64,000 nt of DNA from JAAYZQ01 sp034428935 (GCA_034428935.1 DAOUHB010000087.1:1-64000), one strand, 5' to 3'. Positions 31,659 through 40,033 are shown, numbered from the stretch's first letter. Numbers and translations: made by a program. Notes: a model not told the origin generated them from the letters alone.

Positions 31659-32216
31659 TTACTGGCCCGCCTCGCCGGCCGGCACGGTCTGGCCGCACTT
31701 TGGGCAGAATTTGGCCCCCGGCCGCAGTTGGGCGCCGCAGTGCACGCAGTAGAGGACCGGCGCCGGCGGCTGTTGGGGCGCCAGGCGCGTGCCGCACGTC
31801 TGGCAAAAGGCCGCGCCGGGCACCACCGGCGCGCTGCAATTGGGACATCGCGCCCCGGGCTGGGGCTCGGGCACGGGCGCCGGGGCCGGTTCCAACTTGG
31901 CCAGCTCGGCCTCTCGCGCTTCGATCTGCTCGCGGATATCGTTCACGCCGCGGCACAGGCTCACCAGCTCCGGCTGGGTCAGCGTCCCGGCCTCAAAGAG
32001 GGCCAGCACCTGGGCGCTCAACGAGTTGATGGCCTGGGCCTCCTTGGCCTGCAGGTCCTGAATCTGCCCCTTGACGGTATTGATCTTGCGCCGGCGGTCG
32101 GCTTCGGCCATGCGCTGCCGCAAGCCGCTGATGGCCGACTGGATCTGGCCGCCCTTATCCACCTCGGAAATGACCTGCTCGGCCCCTTCCCGTAATTTGT
32201 CAAACATCTCGCTCAC
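31659..32216 (-). CDS. Coiled-coil double zinc-ribbon protein
   Basis: A GTG start at 32216 gives 185 residues. Residues 1-110 are helical and probably coiled-coil (LRQRMAEADRRRKINTVKGQIQDLQAKEAQAIN, EQIEAREAELAKLE). After a Pro-rich linker come two zinc ribbons, CPNC...CQTC and CVHC...CPKC. This architecture is common in Chloroflexota and cyanobacteria as a scaffold or adaptor, often near phage-shock or secretion proteins. No enzymatic motif is present. The gene is 42 bases from the YdjM-like gene downstream on the same strand. Confidence 0.75.
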   Translation of the reverse strand: MSEMFDKLREGAEQVISEVDKGGQIQSAISGLRQRMAEADRRRKINTVKGQIQDLQAKEAQAINSLSAQVLALFEAGTLTQPELVSLCRGVNDIREQIEAREAELAKLEPAPAPVPEPQPGARCPNCSAPVVPGAAFCQTCGTRLAPQQPPAPVLYCVHCGAQLRPGAKFCPKCGQTVPAGEAGQ

Positions 32217-32277
32217 CTGCTCACCTCTTATCCCCGATAGCTCCTCGCCACCTGCTCAACGTCTGCGAACGCCAACC

Positions 32278-32303
32278 GATAGGGGCCATGGCTGCCCCCT
32301 ATC
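32278..32303 (-). terminator. Hairpin after the SpoU methyltransferase gene
   Basis: GATAGGGG and CCCCTATC pair across about ten bases, immediately after the SpoU stop at 32306. There is no T-run on the minus strand, so termination strength is uncertain. Confidence 0.45.
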
Positions 32304-32305
32304 CT

Positions 32306-32827
32306 CTACGCACGACGATGCAAAAGGTGGTAACCCACGACCGCCAGGGAGACGTGCACGTTCAGCGATTTGCCCTTGCCGTACATGGGCACGTACAGAG
32401 CGGTGTGGCACAGCGCCAGGCAAGAGCGGGTCACGCCGTGATCCTCGTTGCCCAGCACCAGGGCCACGCGGCCCGGATAATCGACTTGGTAATAGGGCCG
32501 GGCATTCTCCGTGATCTCCAGGGCCGCCAGCCAGAACCCCCGGTCGCGCAGCTCGCGCAGCGCGTCCTCGGGCTGGGCCACGTAGCGCCAGGGAACGCGC
32601 TGCTCCTTGTCCCTGGCGACCTTGGCGATGGTTGGGTTGGGTGGCGTGGGCGTGATGCCCGTCAGCAGCACTTCAGCGGCGTTCAGGGCGTCGGCGATGC
32701 GAAAGATAGAGCCGACGTTGACGGGGTATCCCACGCTCTGGCAGACGATGGCCAGCTCGGTGGGTGACGGTGGCGGCGGCAGCGTCCGCAGAAACCGCTT
32801 TAACGGCGTTCCCCGCAGTTGTTTCAT
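32306..32827 (-). CDS. SpoU-type RNA 2'-O-methyltransferase
   Basis: The 173-residue protein carries the three SPOUT motifs: NVGSIFRIADA (motif 1), ALVLGNEDHGVT (motif 2) and VPMYGKGKSLNVHVSLAVVGY (motif 3). It should transfer a methyl group from SAM to a ribose in tRNA or rRNA as a knotted dimer. It has no N-terminal RNA-binding domain, so it resembles TrmL or TrmH-short types. The start is 12 bases after the stop of the upstream gene, so the two are probably co-transcribed. Confidence 0.85.
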   Translation of the reverse strand: MKQLRGTPLKRFLRTLPPPPSPTELAIVCQSVGYPVNVGSIFRIADALNAAEVLLTGITPTPPNPTIAKVARDKEQRVPWRYVAQPEDALRELRDRGFWLAALEITENARPYYQVDYPGRVALVLGNEDHGVTRSCLALCHTALYVPMYGKGKSLNVHVSLAVVGYHLLHRRA

Positions 32828-32839
32828 CCCGGGCAGGGG

Positions 32840-33781
32840 CTATCCCCCACTGCTCGCGTCGTACACGGGCAGCAATGCCAGGCAGACCTCGGCAATCTCG
32901 TCCACGACGCCCGTCCCGGCGCCCATGGCCTTCTCGCCGGACATCTGGCGGCCCAGGTAGACGTCGCAGCGCTTGTTGGGCGCCACGTTGGAAAGGTACT
33001 CGGCCAGTTCCTCACCGCTCATGTGTCGCGAGATCTCCTGGTCGGCGCTCTCGTGCAGCCACTGGAACCCCTCATCGTCGGCCGTGATGCGCGCCACCTG
33101 CCCGTAGCTCACCTCCATGGCAAAGACCACCAGGTTCAGCTCGTGTTCTTCCATAGAGGTCCGCATGGCGTCGCGCACCCGCCGCTCGTCGCTGATGGCC
33201 GAGACAAACGCCGACCAGGCCCAGGCATCCTTTACCTTGCCCCCCGGCCGCCCGACGTGAAAGCCGTAGGAGACGCCGTCCTCGCTGGTCGTGACGAAGA
33301 AGGCGGCGTTCAGCTCCCGGTTCTCGCCGTCGTAGCGATCCTTGCGGGCCACGTGGATCTCGGACTGGTAGGGCACGATCCAGTGATCGAAGTTGGCCTT
33401 GGATCGGCGGCTCAGCTCGAAGGCCAGCGCCCGGCCCAGCTCCCGCCGGCCGGCCCAGGCGACACCTCGCTGTTTGTCCTCAAAGTCCTCTGCCTTGAAA
33501 CCTTCGAAAGCCGGCCGGGAGCGAGCCTGCTGTGCCGACTGGCCGGCGCGCTGGCGGGCCACCGTCCGGGCCTCTTCGGCCTGGCGGCGCCGCTCCTCGG
33601 CCCGGGCCATCTGCCTCTCGAACTGGATGTTTTCCCAGATTCGAGCCTGGATGCTGACGTCCGTCGCGAGGGTGCCTCCGTTGACGTATTTGATTCTCAT
33701 CTTGGTGCCATCAATAGCCTCGACGACATACTCCCCGTTGCGATTTCGATAGGTCTTGCCAACTTCAAATGGATGAGACAT
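32840..33781 (-). CDS. Conserved hypothetical protein, 313 residues
   Basis: ATG 33781 follows GGGGAGG. Residues 1-50 (FEVGKTYRNRNGEYVVEAIDGTKMRIKYVNGG) look like a small SH3-like barrel. A charged helix (about 50-95) follows, then an alpha/beta domain (about 100-290) with WIVPYQSEIHVARKDRYDGENRELNAAFFV, YGFHVGRP and a late helix VDEIAEVCLALLPVYDASS. The middle part resembles restriction-associated or YajQ-like DUF domains only vaguely; I do not recognise the family. There is no signal peptide or membrane segment. It heads a unit with the SpoU gene and has its own promoter. Confidence 0.6.
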   Translation of the reverse strand: MSHPFEVGKTYRNRNGEYVVEAIDGTKMRIKYVNGGTLATDVSIQARIWENIQFERQMARAEERRRQAEEARTVARQRAGQSAQQARSRPAFEGFKAEDFEDKQRGVAWAGRRELGRALAFELSRRSKANFDHWIVPYQSEIHVARKDRYDGENRELNAAFFVTTSEDGVSYGFHVGRPGGKVKDAWAWSAFVSAISDERRVRDAMRTSMEEHELNLVVFAMEVSYGQVARITADDEGFQWLHESADQEISRHMSGEELAEYLSNVAPNKRCDVYLGRQMSGEKAMGAGTGVVDEIAEVCLALLPVYDASSGG

Positions 33782-33829
33782 TGCCTCTTCCTCCCCAGTG
33801 CGGTCGATGGCCGTGGATTTCGCCGAAAA

Positions 33830-33858
33830 AGTATAGCATAGGTGGGCCAAATGAGCAA
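33830..33858 (-). promoter_or_regulatory. Promoter for the 33781 gene
   Basis: Minus-strand TTGCTC, 17 bases, TATACT. The predicted start near 33823 gives a 42-base leader. It is divergent from the promoter at 33899-33907. Confidence 0.6.
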
Positions 33859-33898
33859 AACGCCGGGGGCTGTCCAATTTTTGCGTTGCCACCACCTG

Positions 33899-33907
33899 TG
33901 GTATAAT
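33899..33907 (+). promoter_or_regulatory. Extended -10 promoter for the DUF11 protein gene
   Basis: TGGTATAAT is an extended -10 element (TGn before TATAAT). No good -35 lies at 17 bases. The predicted start near 33914 leaves a leader of about 300 bases before ATG 34213. Confidence 0.5.
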
Positions 33908-33916
33908 GCCCCCTAC

Positions 33917-33939
33917 CTTTGCCTGGCCCGCAGGCAAAG
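33917..33939 (+). promoter_or_regulatory. 5'-terminal stem-loop of the DUF11 mRNA
   Basis: CTTTGCCTG and CAGGCAAAG form a perfect 9-bp stem with a 5-base loop, within about 3 bases of the predicted transcript start. It may protect the 5' end or regulate the long leader. The rest of 33940-34212 has further GC stems but matches no riboswitch class I know. Confidence 0.45.
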
Positions 33940-34034
33940 GGTGCCGCAGCACAGCTCGCAGTGGCCCCATCCGGCCAGGGGTGGACCGGGGGTGAGCCAG
34001 AGCCATGCGGCGGCAAAAGAAAGGAGTGAAAGGA

Positions 34035-34067
34035 ATGCTCGCTTTGAATCACCCCGTTGCGCCTTGA
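34035..34067 (+). CDS. Possible leader peptide MLALNHPVAP
   Basis: GAAAGGAGTGAAAGGA is directly followed by an ATG and ten codons to TGA. The ribosome site is better than that of many real genes here, and it lies inside the long leader. It could be a regulatory upstream ORF; chance is not excluded. Confidence 0.3.
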   Translation: MLALNHPVAP

Positions 34068-34212
34068 TCCCTCTTGCCCTCTGCTCTCCCCTCGCTGCCA
34101 ATCGAATCGGAGCTGCCCGGCTCCAGGCGCCGGTGAAACCAGGCCCACGCGCCGCCCGGCGCGCGCCGCGCTTTGCCGGCTCGAAAATCTGACCATGAGG
34201 AGAAAGCGAACA

Positions 34213-35883
34213 ATGACCGAATGTGCAAAAGACTCCAGGCAGTGGCTTGCCTGGATCGCGCTGTCCATCTTGCTCCTGGCCTCGCTGCTGCTGCTGTCCA
34301 GCAGCCTGGCCCCTATCCACGCCCTCGCTCCCGAGGACGTGGCCCAGGCCGATCTGGCCCTGGAAAAAGTCGCCTCGCCGGTGGAAGTGACCGCCGGCGA
34401 CGTGGTGACCTATACCGTCACCGTGTCCAACAGCGGGGCGGTGAGCGCCACGGTGGAGGCCATCACCGACACCCTGGACGCTTCACTCTCTTTCGCCGGG
34501 ATGCTGGCCGCCAGCGACGTCGTCACGCCGCCCCAGGTGGCGGACGACACGCTGACGTGGACGGGGCCCTTTACCGTTCCGTCCGGGTCGGAGCTGACGC
34601 TGCTGTACCAGGTGCGGACGGCGGGCAGTTTTGACGCCTACCAGGCCTGCAACGGCGTCGCCATCGGCACCGAGGGGCCGGCACCGGCACCCGCCGAGGC
34701 GTGCGTTGACGTGGCGGGCAAGACCCACACCCTCTACATGCCGCTGGCGTACCACGACTTTGCCTACGGGTGGCTGTCGGTGACCAAGAGCGTCAGCCCG
34801 CAGCTGGTGGAGGCGAACATCGACGCCGAGCTCGTCTATACCGTGACCGTCGTCAACGAGGGTGACACAGCGGGCACGCTGCAAACCATCAGCGACACGC
34901 TGCCGGCGGGCGTGACCTTTGCGGGCATGGCGGCGGGCAGCGAGGTGGCCGTTAACCCGGCCGGCACGACGGGCACCATCGTCTGGAGTGGAAACTGGCC
35001 GATGTCCCCCGGCGAGCGCCTGGACGTCGTCTATCGCGTCGTGGCCAACGTGCCGGTTGGCGAGCACACCAACCAGGTGGCGGTGGCTGCCAGCCAGCTG
35101 GGGGTGCCCCTGCAACCAGCGGGCGCGACCTTTGTCGCCGAACCGGGCATCCTCCTGGAAGAGAACTTTAACGATCCCTCCGCCCGGCTGAGCCGCTGGA
35201 CGCGCTTCATGAACTACTGGCGGCTGGAAGAGGACCAGTGGCGCTGGGAGGCGAGCGACGGCGTGGGCAGCAGCGGCGCCGCCACGCAGGACTGCTGGCT
35301 GGGTGGCAAGAAGGTGGCGGAAGACGCGCTGCTGATGTACCTGGGGCCCGGCGCCGAGCAGTGGACTGACTATCGCGTCGAGACCAAGATGCTCCTCCGC
35401 GGCGGCGTGAACGAGAAGGACGGGGAGGTCAAGATCATCGAGAATGGCGGCTACCCCGTCGGCCTGTGGGTGCGCGGCCAGTACAAGGACGTGGGCAAAG
35501 AGGACACCGCCGGCTGGGTGACAGGCTACTATGTCATCGTCGGCGGCAAGCCCACGGAGGACACGATGTTCGTCCGCCTGTCGCAGCTCCAGACGCTCAC
35601 CGACTGCTGGGACCTGGCGTGCGTCAACACCCAGAACCTGTACGACTTTAACAATCCCCACGGGCTCCGCCAGGTCGAGCTGAACAAGAGCTTCAAGCGC
35701 TACACCTGGTACACGCTGGCCGTGGAGGTGCGGGGCAACAACATCAAGATCTACTTTGACAATGAGCTGGTGATGGACTACACCGACGAAAAGGAGCCCT
35801 TCCTGGAGGGCACCATCGGCTTCAAGACCTACAAGAGCAAGACTGTGAGCTTTGACGACGTGATCGTCACCCCGCTACACTAA
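34213..35883 (+). CDS. Exported protein with two DUF11 repeats and a LamG/DUF1080-like domain
   Basis: ATG 34213 has AGGAG 10 bases upstream; ATG 34195 lacks a site. The 556 residues start with a signal peptide (WLAWIALSILLLASLLLLSSSLAPIHA). Two DUF11 repeats follow (ADLALEKVASPVEVTAGDVVTYTVTVSNSG and LSVTKSVSPQLVEANIDAELVYTVTVVNEG), beta-sandwich modules of surface proteins. The C-terminal domain (from about residue 320) has WTDYRVETKMLL, LWVRGQYK, LAVEVRGNNIKIYFDNELVMDY and FDDVIVTPL. These are features of concanavalin-like glucanase or 3-keto-disaccharide hydrolase folds that bind sugars. It is probably a secreted or surface carbohydrate-binding protein. A strong hairpin follows. Confidence 0.8.
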   Translation: MTECAKDSRQWLAWIALSILLLASLLLLSSSLAPIHALAPEDVAQADLALEKVASPVEVTAGDVVTYTVTVSNSGAVSATVEAITDTLDASLSFAGMLAASDVVTPPQVADDTLTWTGPFTVPSGSELTLLYQVRTAGSFDAYQACNGVAIGTEGPAPAPAEACVDVAGKTHTLYMPLAYHDFAYGWLSVTKSVSPQLVEANIDAELVYTVTVVNEGDTAGTLQTISDTLPAGVTFAGMAAGSEVAVNPAGTTGTIVWSGNWPMSPGERLDVVYRVVANVPVGEHTNQVAVAASQLGVPLQPAGATFVAEPGILLEENFNDPSARLSRWTRFMNYWRLEEDQWRWEASDGVGSSGAATQDCWLGGKKVAEDALLMYLGPGAEQWTDYRVETKMLLRGGVNEKDGEVKIIENGGYPVGLWVRGQYKDVGKEDTAGWVTGYYVIVGGKPTEDTMFVRLSQLQTLTDCWDLACVNTQNLYDFNNPHGLRQVELNKSFKRYTWYTLAVEVRGNNIKIYFDNELVMDYTDEKEPFLEGTIGFKTYKSKTVSFDDVIVTPLH

Positions 35884-35895
35884 CCGTTCGAAACC

Positions 35896-35927
35896 GTGCC
35901 CGCTCCCCCGGCCGGGGGAGCGGGCAC
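35896..35927 (+). terminator. Terminator hairpin of the DUF11 gene
   Basis: GTGCCCGCTCCCCC and GGGGGAGCGGGCAC form a perfect 14-bp stem with a GGCC loop, 13 bases after the stop. It is followed by a CT-rich, not T-only, tail. Confidence 0.75.
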
Positions 35928-36070
35928 GCTCTTCCCTCTGTGTCCCCGCCGGGGCCGGCTGTGTCCCACTTTACAGACGGGACCCGGCGCCGGTGGTATG
36001 CTGAACAGTGCGCCCTGGGCGCCAGCCGGCCGGGGGCGACGATCCGCGTGGAAAGGAGACTGCTACGACC

Positions 36071-36304
36071 ATGTCCGCATTTGGACTCCTTGAATTGCTG
36101 CTGGTGCTACTCTCGGTGGTTCTCTTTGTGATCCTCATCGGCGGGGCCATTGCCGCCCTGGTGTGGTTCAGCCGGCGGAGCAGCGCCGGCCCGGCCGCTG
36201 GCGGTGGCGAGGACGAGGCGCTGCGCATCCTGCGGGAGCGCTATGCCCGCGGCGAGCTGACCCGCGAGGAATACGAGCGCATGCGCGACGAGCTGCGGGA
36301 CTAG
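36071..36304 (+). CDS. Small membrane protein with SHOCT domain
   Basis: ATG 36071 is preceded by AAAGGAG at about 13 bases. The 77-residue protein has one membrane helix (residues about 6-34), a short Gly/Ala linker and a C-terminal SHOCT domain, ALRILRERYARGELTREEYERMRDEL. SHOCT domains are thought to mediate oligomerisation. It stands alone between a terminator and convergent minus-strand genes. Confidence 0.8.
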   Translation: MSAFGLLELLLVLLSVVLFVILIGGAIAALVWFSRRSSAGPAAGGGEDEALRILRERYARGELTREEYERMRDELRD

Positions 36305-36447
36305 ACCGCGGGCCTGAGGGAGGCTTTCGCCAGCGTTCATTTTCCTCCTCCTCAAAGTGAATCAGCGGCTGGCCGGCACGGCTTGCCCGCGGGCCGCGGC
36401 CTTTATGCCGGGTATCGCCCGCAGCCCCTTCCCCATCAGGCCGGCGA

Positions 36448-36906
36448 TCAAATAAGTCGCCGGGACCGAAGCCGCTGTCGCCAGCACGAACTTGGCAAGG
36501 GGCGGTATCGCCCCAGGATGGCCTTCATCAGGCTCTCGACGTCAGTCCCCTTGACCAGGAAGGCATCCACACCGCATCGGCCGGCCTTCTGTCGTGCTGC
36601 TTTGTAACCGTGCACCGTCAGGGCGACCACCCGGCAGGCGGGAGAGACGATCTTGATCTGCCGCGCCGCCTCGTAGCCGTCCAGGACCGGCATTTCCAGG
36701 TCGATCAATACCACCTCCGGCCGGAGAGCCCGGGCCAGCCGGATCGCTTCCCGGCCGTTCGCTGCCTCCCCCACGATCTCAACGTCGCCGGCCAGCGGCA
36801 GCAGGGTGCGCAGTTCCTGGCGTACCCGCACGTTGTCGTCGACGATCAGGACCCGCCGCCTGGTCAGCGCCTCCGCCCTTGCCCGGTCATCGCTCACTTC
36901 GGCCAT
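36448..36906 (-). CDS. Single-domain response regulator
   Basis: ATG 36906 follows GGGAGG. Residues 17-135 form a receiver domain (DD at 23-24; phosphoacceptor Asp69 in LIDLEMP; VALTVHGYKA with Thr; Lys in LVKGTD). No output domain follows; the last 25 residues are Arg-rich. It is the final gene of the two-component cluster, 156 bases after the truncated kinase gene, with two perfect inverted repeats in the gap. It may relay phosphate or have lost its DNA-binding domain. Confidence 0.8.
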   Translation of the reverse strand: MAEVSDDRARAEALTRRRVLIVDDNVRVRQELRTLLPLAGDVEIVGEAANGREAIRLARALRPEVVLIDLEMPVLDGYEAARQIKIVSPACRVVALTVHGYKAARQKAGRCGVDAFLVKGTDVESLMKAILGRYRPLPSSCWRQRLRSRRLI

Positions 36907-36949
36907 TGCACCACACCTCCCCGTAGCCACGTCCACACTATACAAGAAT

Positions 36950-36980
36950 CCCATCCGGCGCCCGATGCGCGCCGGATGGG
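36950..36980 (-). repeat. Perfect 12-bp inverted repeat upstream of the single-domain regulator
   Basis: CCCATCCGGCGC and GCGCCGGATGGG flank a 7-base loop, 44 bases before the regulator start. No T-run follows on the minus strand. Attenuator, operator or processing site are all possible. Confidence 0.6.
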
Positions 36981-37037
36981 ACCTGGAGGGGCGGGCAGGC
37001 GGATTCCTCTTTCCGACTGGCGGTGGGGGCACTCCGT

Positions 37038-37057
37038 CTCCGGTCGTACGACCGGAG
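37038..37057 (-). repeat. Perfect 20-bp palindrome after the truncated kinase gene
   Basis: CTCCGGTCGTACGACCGGAG is fully self-complementary and lies six bases after the kinase stop. A loopless palindrome is more like a protein-binding site than a terminator. Confidence 0.6.
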
Positions 37058-37062
37058 GACAA

Positions 37063-37869
37063 CTATGGATTCTGGGGTGGGCGCAACTGGGCGATCAGCG
37101 AACGCAATTGTCCGAGGGCGCTTTCGGTCATCTCTTCCAGGCGGTTGACCTGCTCGGGGACGCGAGCCGGATCGCGCTCCAGGAGCAGGCGGGCCGACTG
37201 GCTGGTGAGGGTAATGGCAAAGATCATCTGGCTGACCGAGTCGTGCAGCTCCCGTGCCAGGCGGTTCCGCTCGCGCGCCGCGGCCAGCTCCCCGGCCTGG
37301 ATTGCATGCACCTTCAGCTCCAGGTGGGCTTGCTGCAGGTCGGCCAGCAGGGCCTGGCTCTCGGCCTGGTCGGCTTGCGTGCGGGCGTAGAGCAGATCGT
37401 AGGATATCAGAAAGGTGCCGCCGGCCATCATGACCAGGCTGAGTCCGATCCCCTCCGCCCACGTCATCCCGACGACCAGGGTAACGCTGAGCAGCACGGC
37501 CAGAAAGATCAGCCAGGCAATGGCCGCCCGGCGCGGAAAGGCGTGCAGTGCCTGCACGCCGAGGGGGATGTAGAGGGAGCTGGTGTTGTCCAGAAACGGG
37601 CGCAGGTTGGTCACGACCAGGAGCAGGGCAAGCTGCGCAGGAAAGTACAGGAAACGGTACCTGTGGAAACGAGAGGAAAGCAGCGGCTCGGTGCTGTAGA
37701 GCAGGCCATAGGCTGCCAGGAGCAGGATGGCAGCCGTCAGTGGTGGCTGGCCCAGGTAAGAGATGGCGGCCCGCAAGACGGCCACGCCGATCAAAAGGAA
37801 CCCGACCAGGTAGGCCCCCCGGTACGTGTGCGCCCGATGAGCCAGGCGACCCGTGGGTATCCGGCTCAC
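37063..37869 (-). CDS. NarL-group sensor kinase lacking the ATPase domain
   Basis: The start overlaps the stop of the preceding kinase gene by four bases (ATGA). The 268 residues comprise about five or six membrane helices (20-160), a coiled segment, and a HisKA_3 dimerisation domain with the phospho-His in RLARELHDSVSQM (His209). The protein stops at RPPQNP (268), exactly where the HATPase_c domain begins in its neighbour. No ATPase sequence remains in the 156 bases downstream. It could be phosphorylated only by a partner kinase, for example as a heterodimer with the 39095 product, or be a decayed gene. Confidence 0.8.
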   Translation of the reverse strand: MSRIPTGRLAHRAHTYRGAYLVGFLLIGVAVLRAAISYLGQPPLTAAILLLAAYGLLYSTEPLLSSRFHRYRFLYFPAQLALLLVVTNLRPFLDNTSSLYIPLGVQALHAFPRRAAIAWLIFLAVLLSVTLVVGMTWAEGIGLSLVMMAGGTFLISYDLLYARTQADQAESQALLADLQQAHLELKVHAIQAGELAAARERNRLARELHDSVSQMIFAITLTSQSARLLLERDPARVPEQVNRLEEMTESALGQLRSLIAQLRPPQNP

Positions 37870-39095
37870 GTCACTGCCTCCGGCGGGCGTTCGGCAACTC
37901 GAATGCGGGTGCCACAGGCGGGATGCGAATCGATGGACAGGCTCCAGCCCAGCTCGCGCGCCCGTTCGGCCATGCCGACCAGGCCGAGATGGCCGGGCCG
38001 GCTCAAGGCCGACCGCGGATCAAAGCCCAGGCCGCCGTCCTCGATCTCGAGGAAGGGCGCTTCGCCGGCCAGGACCAGGCGAACGGTCGCCTGCCGCGTC
38101 CCCGCGTGCTTTGCGACGTTGGTAAGCGCCTCTTGCGTGATCTGGTATAGAGCGGCCGCCGTCGGTTCGGATAGAGCCCGTTCGCCTGTCACTTTGACGG
38201 TTACCTGCAGCCCATCGCGCCCAAGCCGCTCGGCCGCCAGCCGGCGCAGGGCAGCCGGCAGCCCTTCCGCTGCCAGGTGGTCGGCCGCGGGGGGCCGTAG
38301 CTGGGAGATCAGGGTCTGGATGTCGCCCATCACACTGGCCGCCAGCTCCTCCAGCCGCCCAAGCTGGTCCGCCACACGGCTTTTGTCCCTTTCCAGCAGC
38401 AGGCGGGCGCTTTGCACCGTCAGGGTCATGCCAAAGACGGTCTGGGTGACCGAGTCGTGCAGGTCACGCGCCAGGCGGCTGCGCTCCTGTTCGGCTGCCA
38501 GGTCTTCCCTTTGCGAGGCATGGGCCTGGAGCCGGCGGTGAGCGACCTGCAATTCCCCGAGCGTGCGCAGGGTGTGGCCGCGCGCCATTTCGGCTATCCT
38601 GACCTGGTGGGCATAGCCGCCAAGGAGGAAGCACAAACCCCCGTAGTTGAGCACCATCGCCAGCCCAAAAGCCCAACCCTCCTGCGAGGCGACCAATGGG
38701 CCGGTCATCGCCAGGGTGAGGGCGGCGATGTACAGAAACCCGACACGCCTTCCGAAATACAGGACCGCTTGCAGGCCGAGGGGGAAGAACAACAAGGCGT
38801 AAAAGTCCTGAACCTCCCGGTTGAGCAGCAGTCCGATCACCAGGCAAGACTGCACCAGCAGGCAGGCAGCCAGCACCCATCGCCGGGAGATGGGCAGCCC
38901 GGCTGCCTGGCCGGTTCTCTGTGGATTCGCGGACCGGGCGGAGCGCCACGGTGCCGTCCAGGTTTCGACGACGAGCAGCAGCCCATAGAGCGCCAGCAAG
39001 ACCACGACCTGGATGGGGTGCCGCATGTCTCCCAGGCGCACCACGCCGCGCACGACCACCGCCGCGTAGATCAGGTAGATGCCAACAGCATGCAT
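37866..39095 (-). CDS. NarL-group sensor histidine kinase
   Basis: ATG 39095 shares one base with the stop of the upstream regulator (TGATG). The 409-residue protein has about six membrane segments (to residue 165), then HisKA_3 with His213 in RLARDLHDSVTQTV. HATPase_c (about 300-400) has ITQEALTNVAKHA (N-box) and DGGLGFDP...GHLGLVGMAERA (G-boxes). It is complete, unlike the following paralogue. The membrane part is most of the sensor; no extracellular domain of note is seen. Confidence 0.85.
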   Translation of the reverse strand: MHAVGIYLIYAAVVVRGVVRLGDMRHPIQVVVLLALYGLLLVVETWTAPWRSARSANPQRTGQAAGLPISRRWVLAACLLVQSCLVIGLLLNREVQDFYALLFFPLGLQAVLYFGRRVGFLYIAALTLAMTGPLVASQEGWAFGLAMVLNYGGLCFLLGGYAHQVRIAEMARGHTLRTLGELQVAHRRLQAHASQREDLAAEQERSRLARDLHDSVTQTVFGMTLTVQSARLLLERDKSRVADQLGRLEELAASVMGDIQTLISQLRPPAADHLAAEGLPAALRRLAAERLGRDGLQVTVKVTGERALSEPTAAALYQITQEALTNVAKHAGTRQATVRLVLAGEAPFLEIEDGGLGFDPRSALSRPGHLGLVGMAERARELGWSLSIDSHPACGTRIRVAERPPEAVT

Positions 39096-39826
39096 CAGTC
39101 TCCATCCGGCGCCAGGCCATGGCGCAGGGCATAGATGGCCGCCCGGGTGCGGTCTTCCAGGTGCAGCTTGCCCAGGATGCTGCTGACGTGGGTCTTGACC
39201 GTCTTGTCGCTGATGACCAATCTCTCGGCAATCTCGCGGTTGTTGAGCCCTTCGGCGATGAGACGCAGCACCTCAAGCTCGCGCCCGGTCAGCTCCTCCA
39301 GGGGCGCCGCTGGCTGGCCGGCCGGCGATGCCTCCCTGGCAGCGACAGCCGACATTAGCCTGCGGGCGGCCTCGGGGTGCAACTGGACCTTTCCCTGGTG
39401 GACGGCGCGAACAGCCTGGACCAACTCTGCCGGTGCGATGTCTTTCAGCAGGTATCCCTGGGCGCCGGCGCGGATGGCGGGGACCACCCGGTCCTCCTCG
39501 CCAAAGCTGGTCAGGATGATGACGCGCGAATGGGGGCTGCCTTCGACGATCCGGGGAGTGGCCTCGATGCCATCCATCCCGGGCATGACCAGGTCCAGCA
39601 GGACCACGTCGGGCTGGAGGCGGCAAGCAAGGTCTACCGCCTCGACGCCGTTCGTGGCTTCTCCCACGACTTTGATGGGCAGCGCCGGCGGATCGCTCTG
39701 CAGCTCCAGAAAGGTTCGCAGCCCCTGTCGCACCACGGCGTGGTCATCGACGATCAGCACCCTGACGGCACGAGCCGGATCAGCGGGATCCATAGAAGAA
39801 CCGAGAATGCCTGTGCTCATACTCAT
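39095..39826 (-). CDS. NarL/LuxR-type response regulator
   Basis: ATG 39826 follows GGAGGG. The 243-residue protein has a receiver domain (Asp78 in LLDLVMP, Thr in ILTSFG, Lys in LLKDI). Its LuxR-type helix-turn-helix, LTGRELEVLRLIAEGLNNREIAERLVISDKTVKTHVSSILGKL, lies near residues 178-220. It begins the cluster of regulator, full kinase, truncated kinase and single-domain regulator. It should bind DNA when phosphorylated by the adjacent kinase. A strong promoter lies upstream. Confidence 0.9.
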   Translation of the reverse strand: MSMSTGILGSSMDPADPARAVRVLIVDDHAVVRQGLRTFLELQSDPPALPIKVVGEATNGVEAVDLACRLQPDVVLLDLVMPGMDGIEATPRIVEGSPHSRVIILTSFGEEDRVVPAIRAGAQGYLLKDIAPAELVQAVRAVHQGKVQLHPEAARRLMSAVAAREASPAGQPAAPLEELTGRELEVLRLIAEGLNNREIAERLVISDKTVKTHVSSILGKLHLEDRTRAAIYALRHGLAPDGD

Positions 39827-39945
39827 CTTCCCTCCACGGAAAGCCCTGGATGCCGCGTCACAGCCACCCGAACCAAGTACATGCCGCCGGCAGCCTGGTA
39901 AGGGCAACATCGGGCAGGTGCTTGTGTCGCCGTGCATCAACACCA

Positions 39946-39974
39946 ATTGTACCACTGCCGCGCAGAAGGTACAA
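39946..39974 (-). promoter_or_regulatory. Promoter of the two-component cluster
   Basis: Minus-strand TTGTAC, 17 bases, TACAAT. Predicted start near 39939, leader of about 113 bases. Confidence 0.65.
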
Positions 39975-40033
39975 GTCCCACTCGATCCCGCTTTGAAGCA
40001 AAGCAGCCCGAGTCCTTGCGCAGACTGATCCGC

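Noticed and set aside
29529..32195. 888-residue plus-strand frame
   Set aside because: Low-complexity shadow of four recognisable minus-strand genes.
33940..34030. Riboswitch (c-di-GMP, cobalamin or similar) in the DUF11 leader
   Set aside because: Stems are present but none of the conserved core sequences of classes I know could be found.
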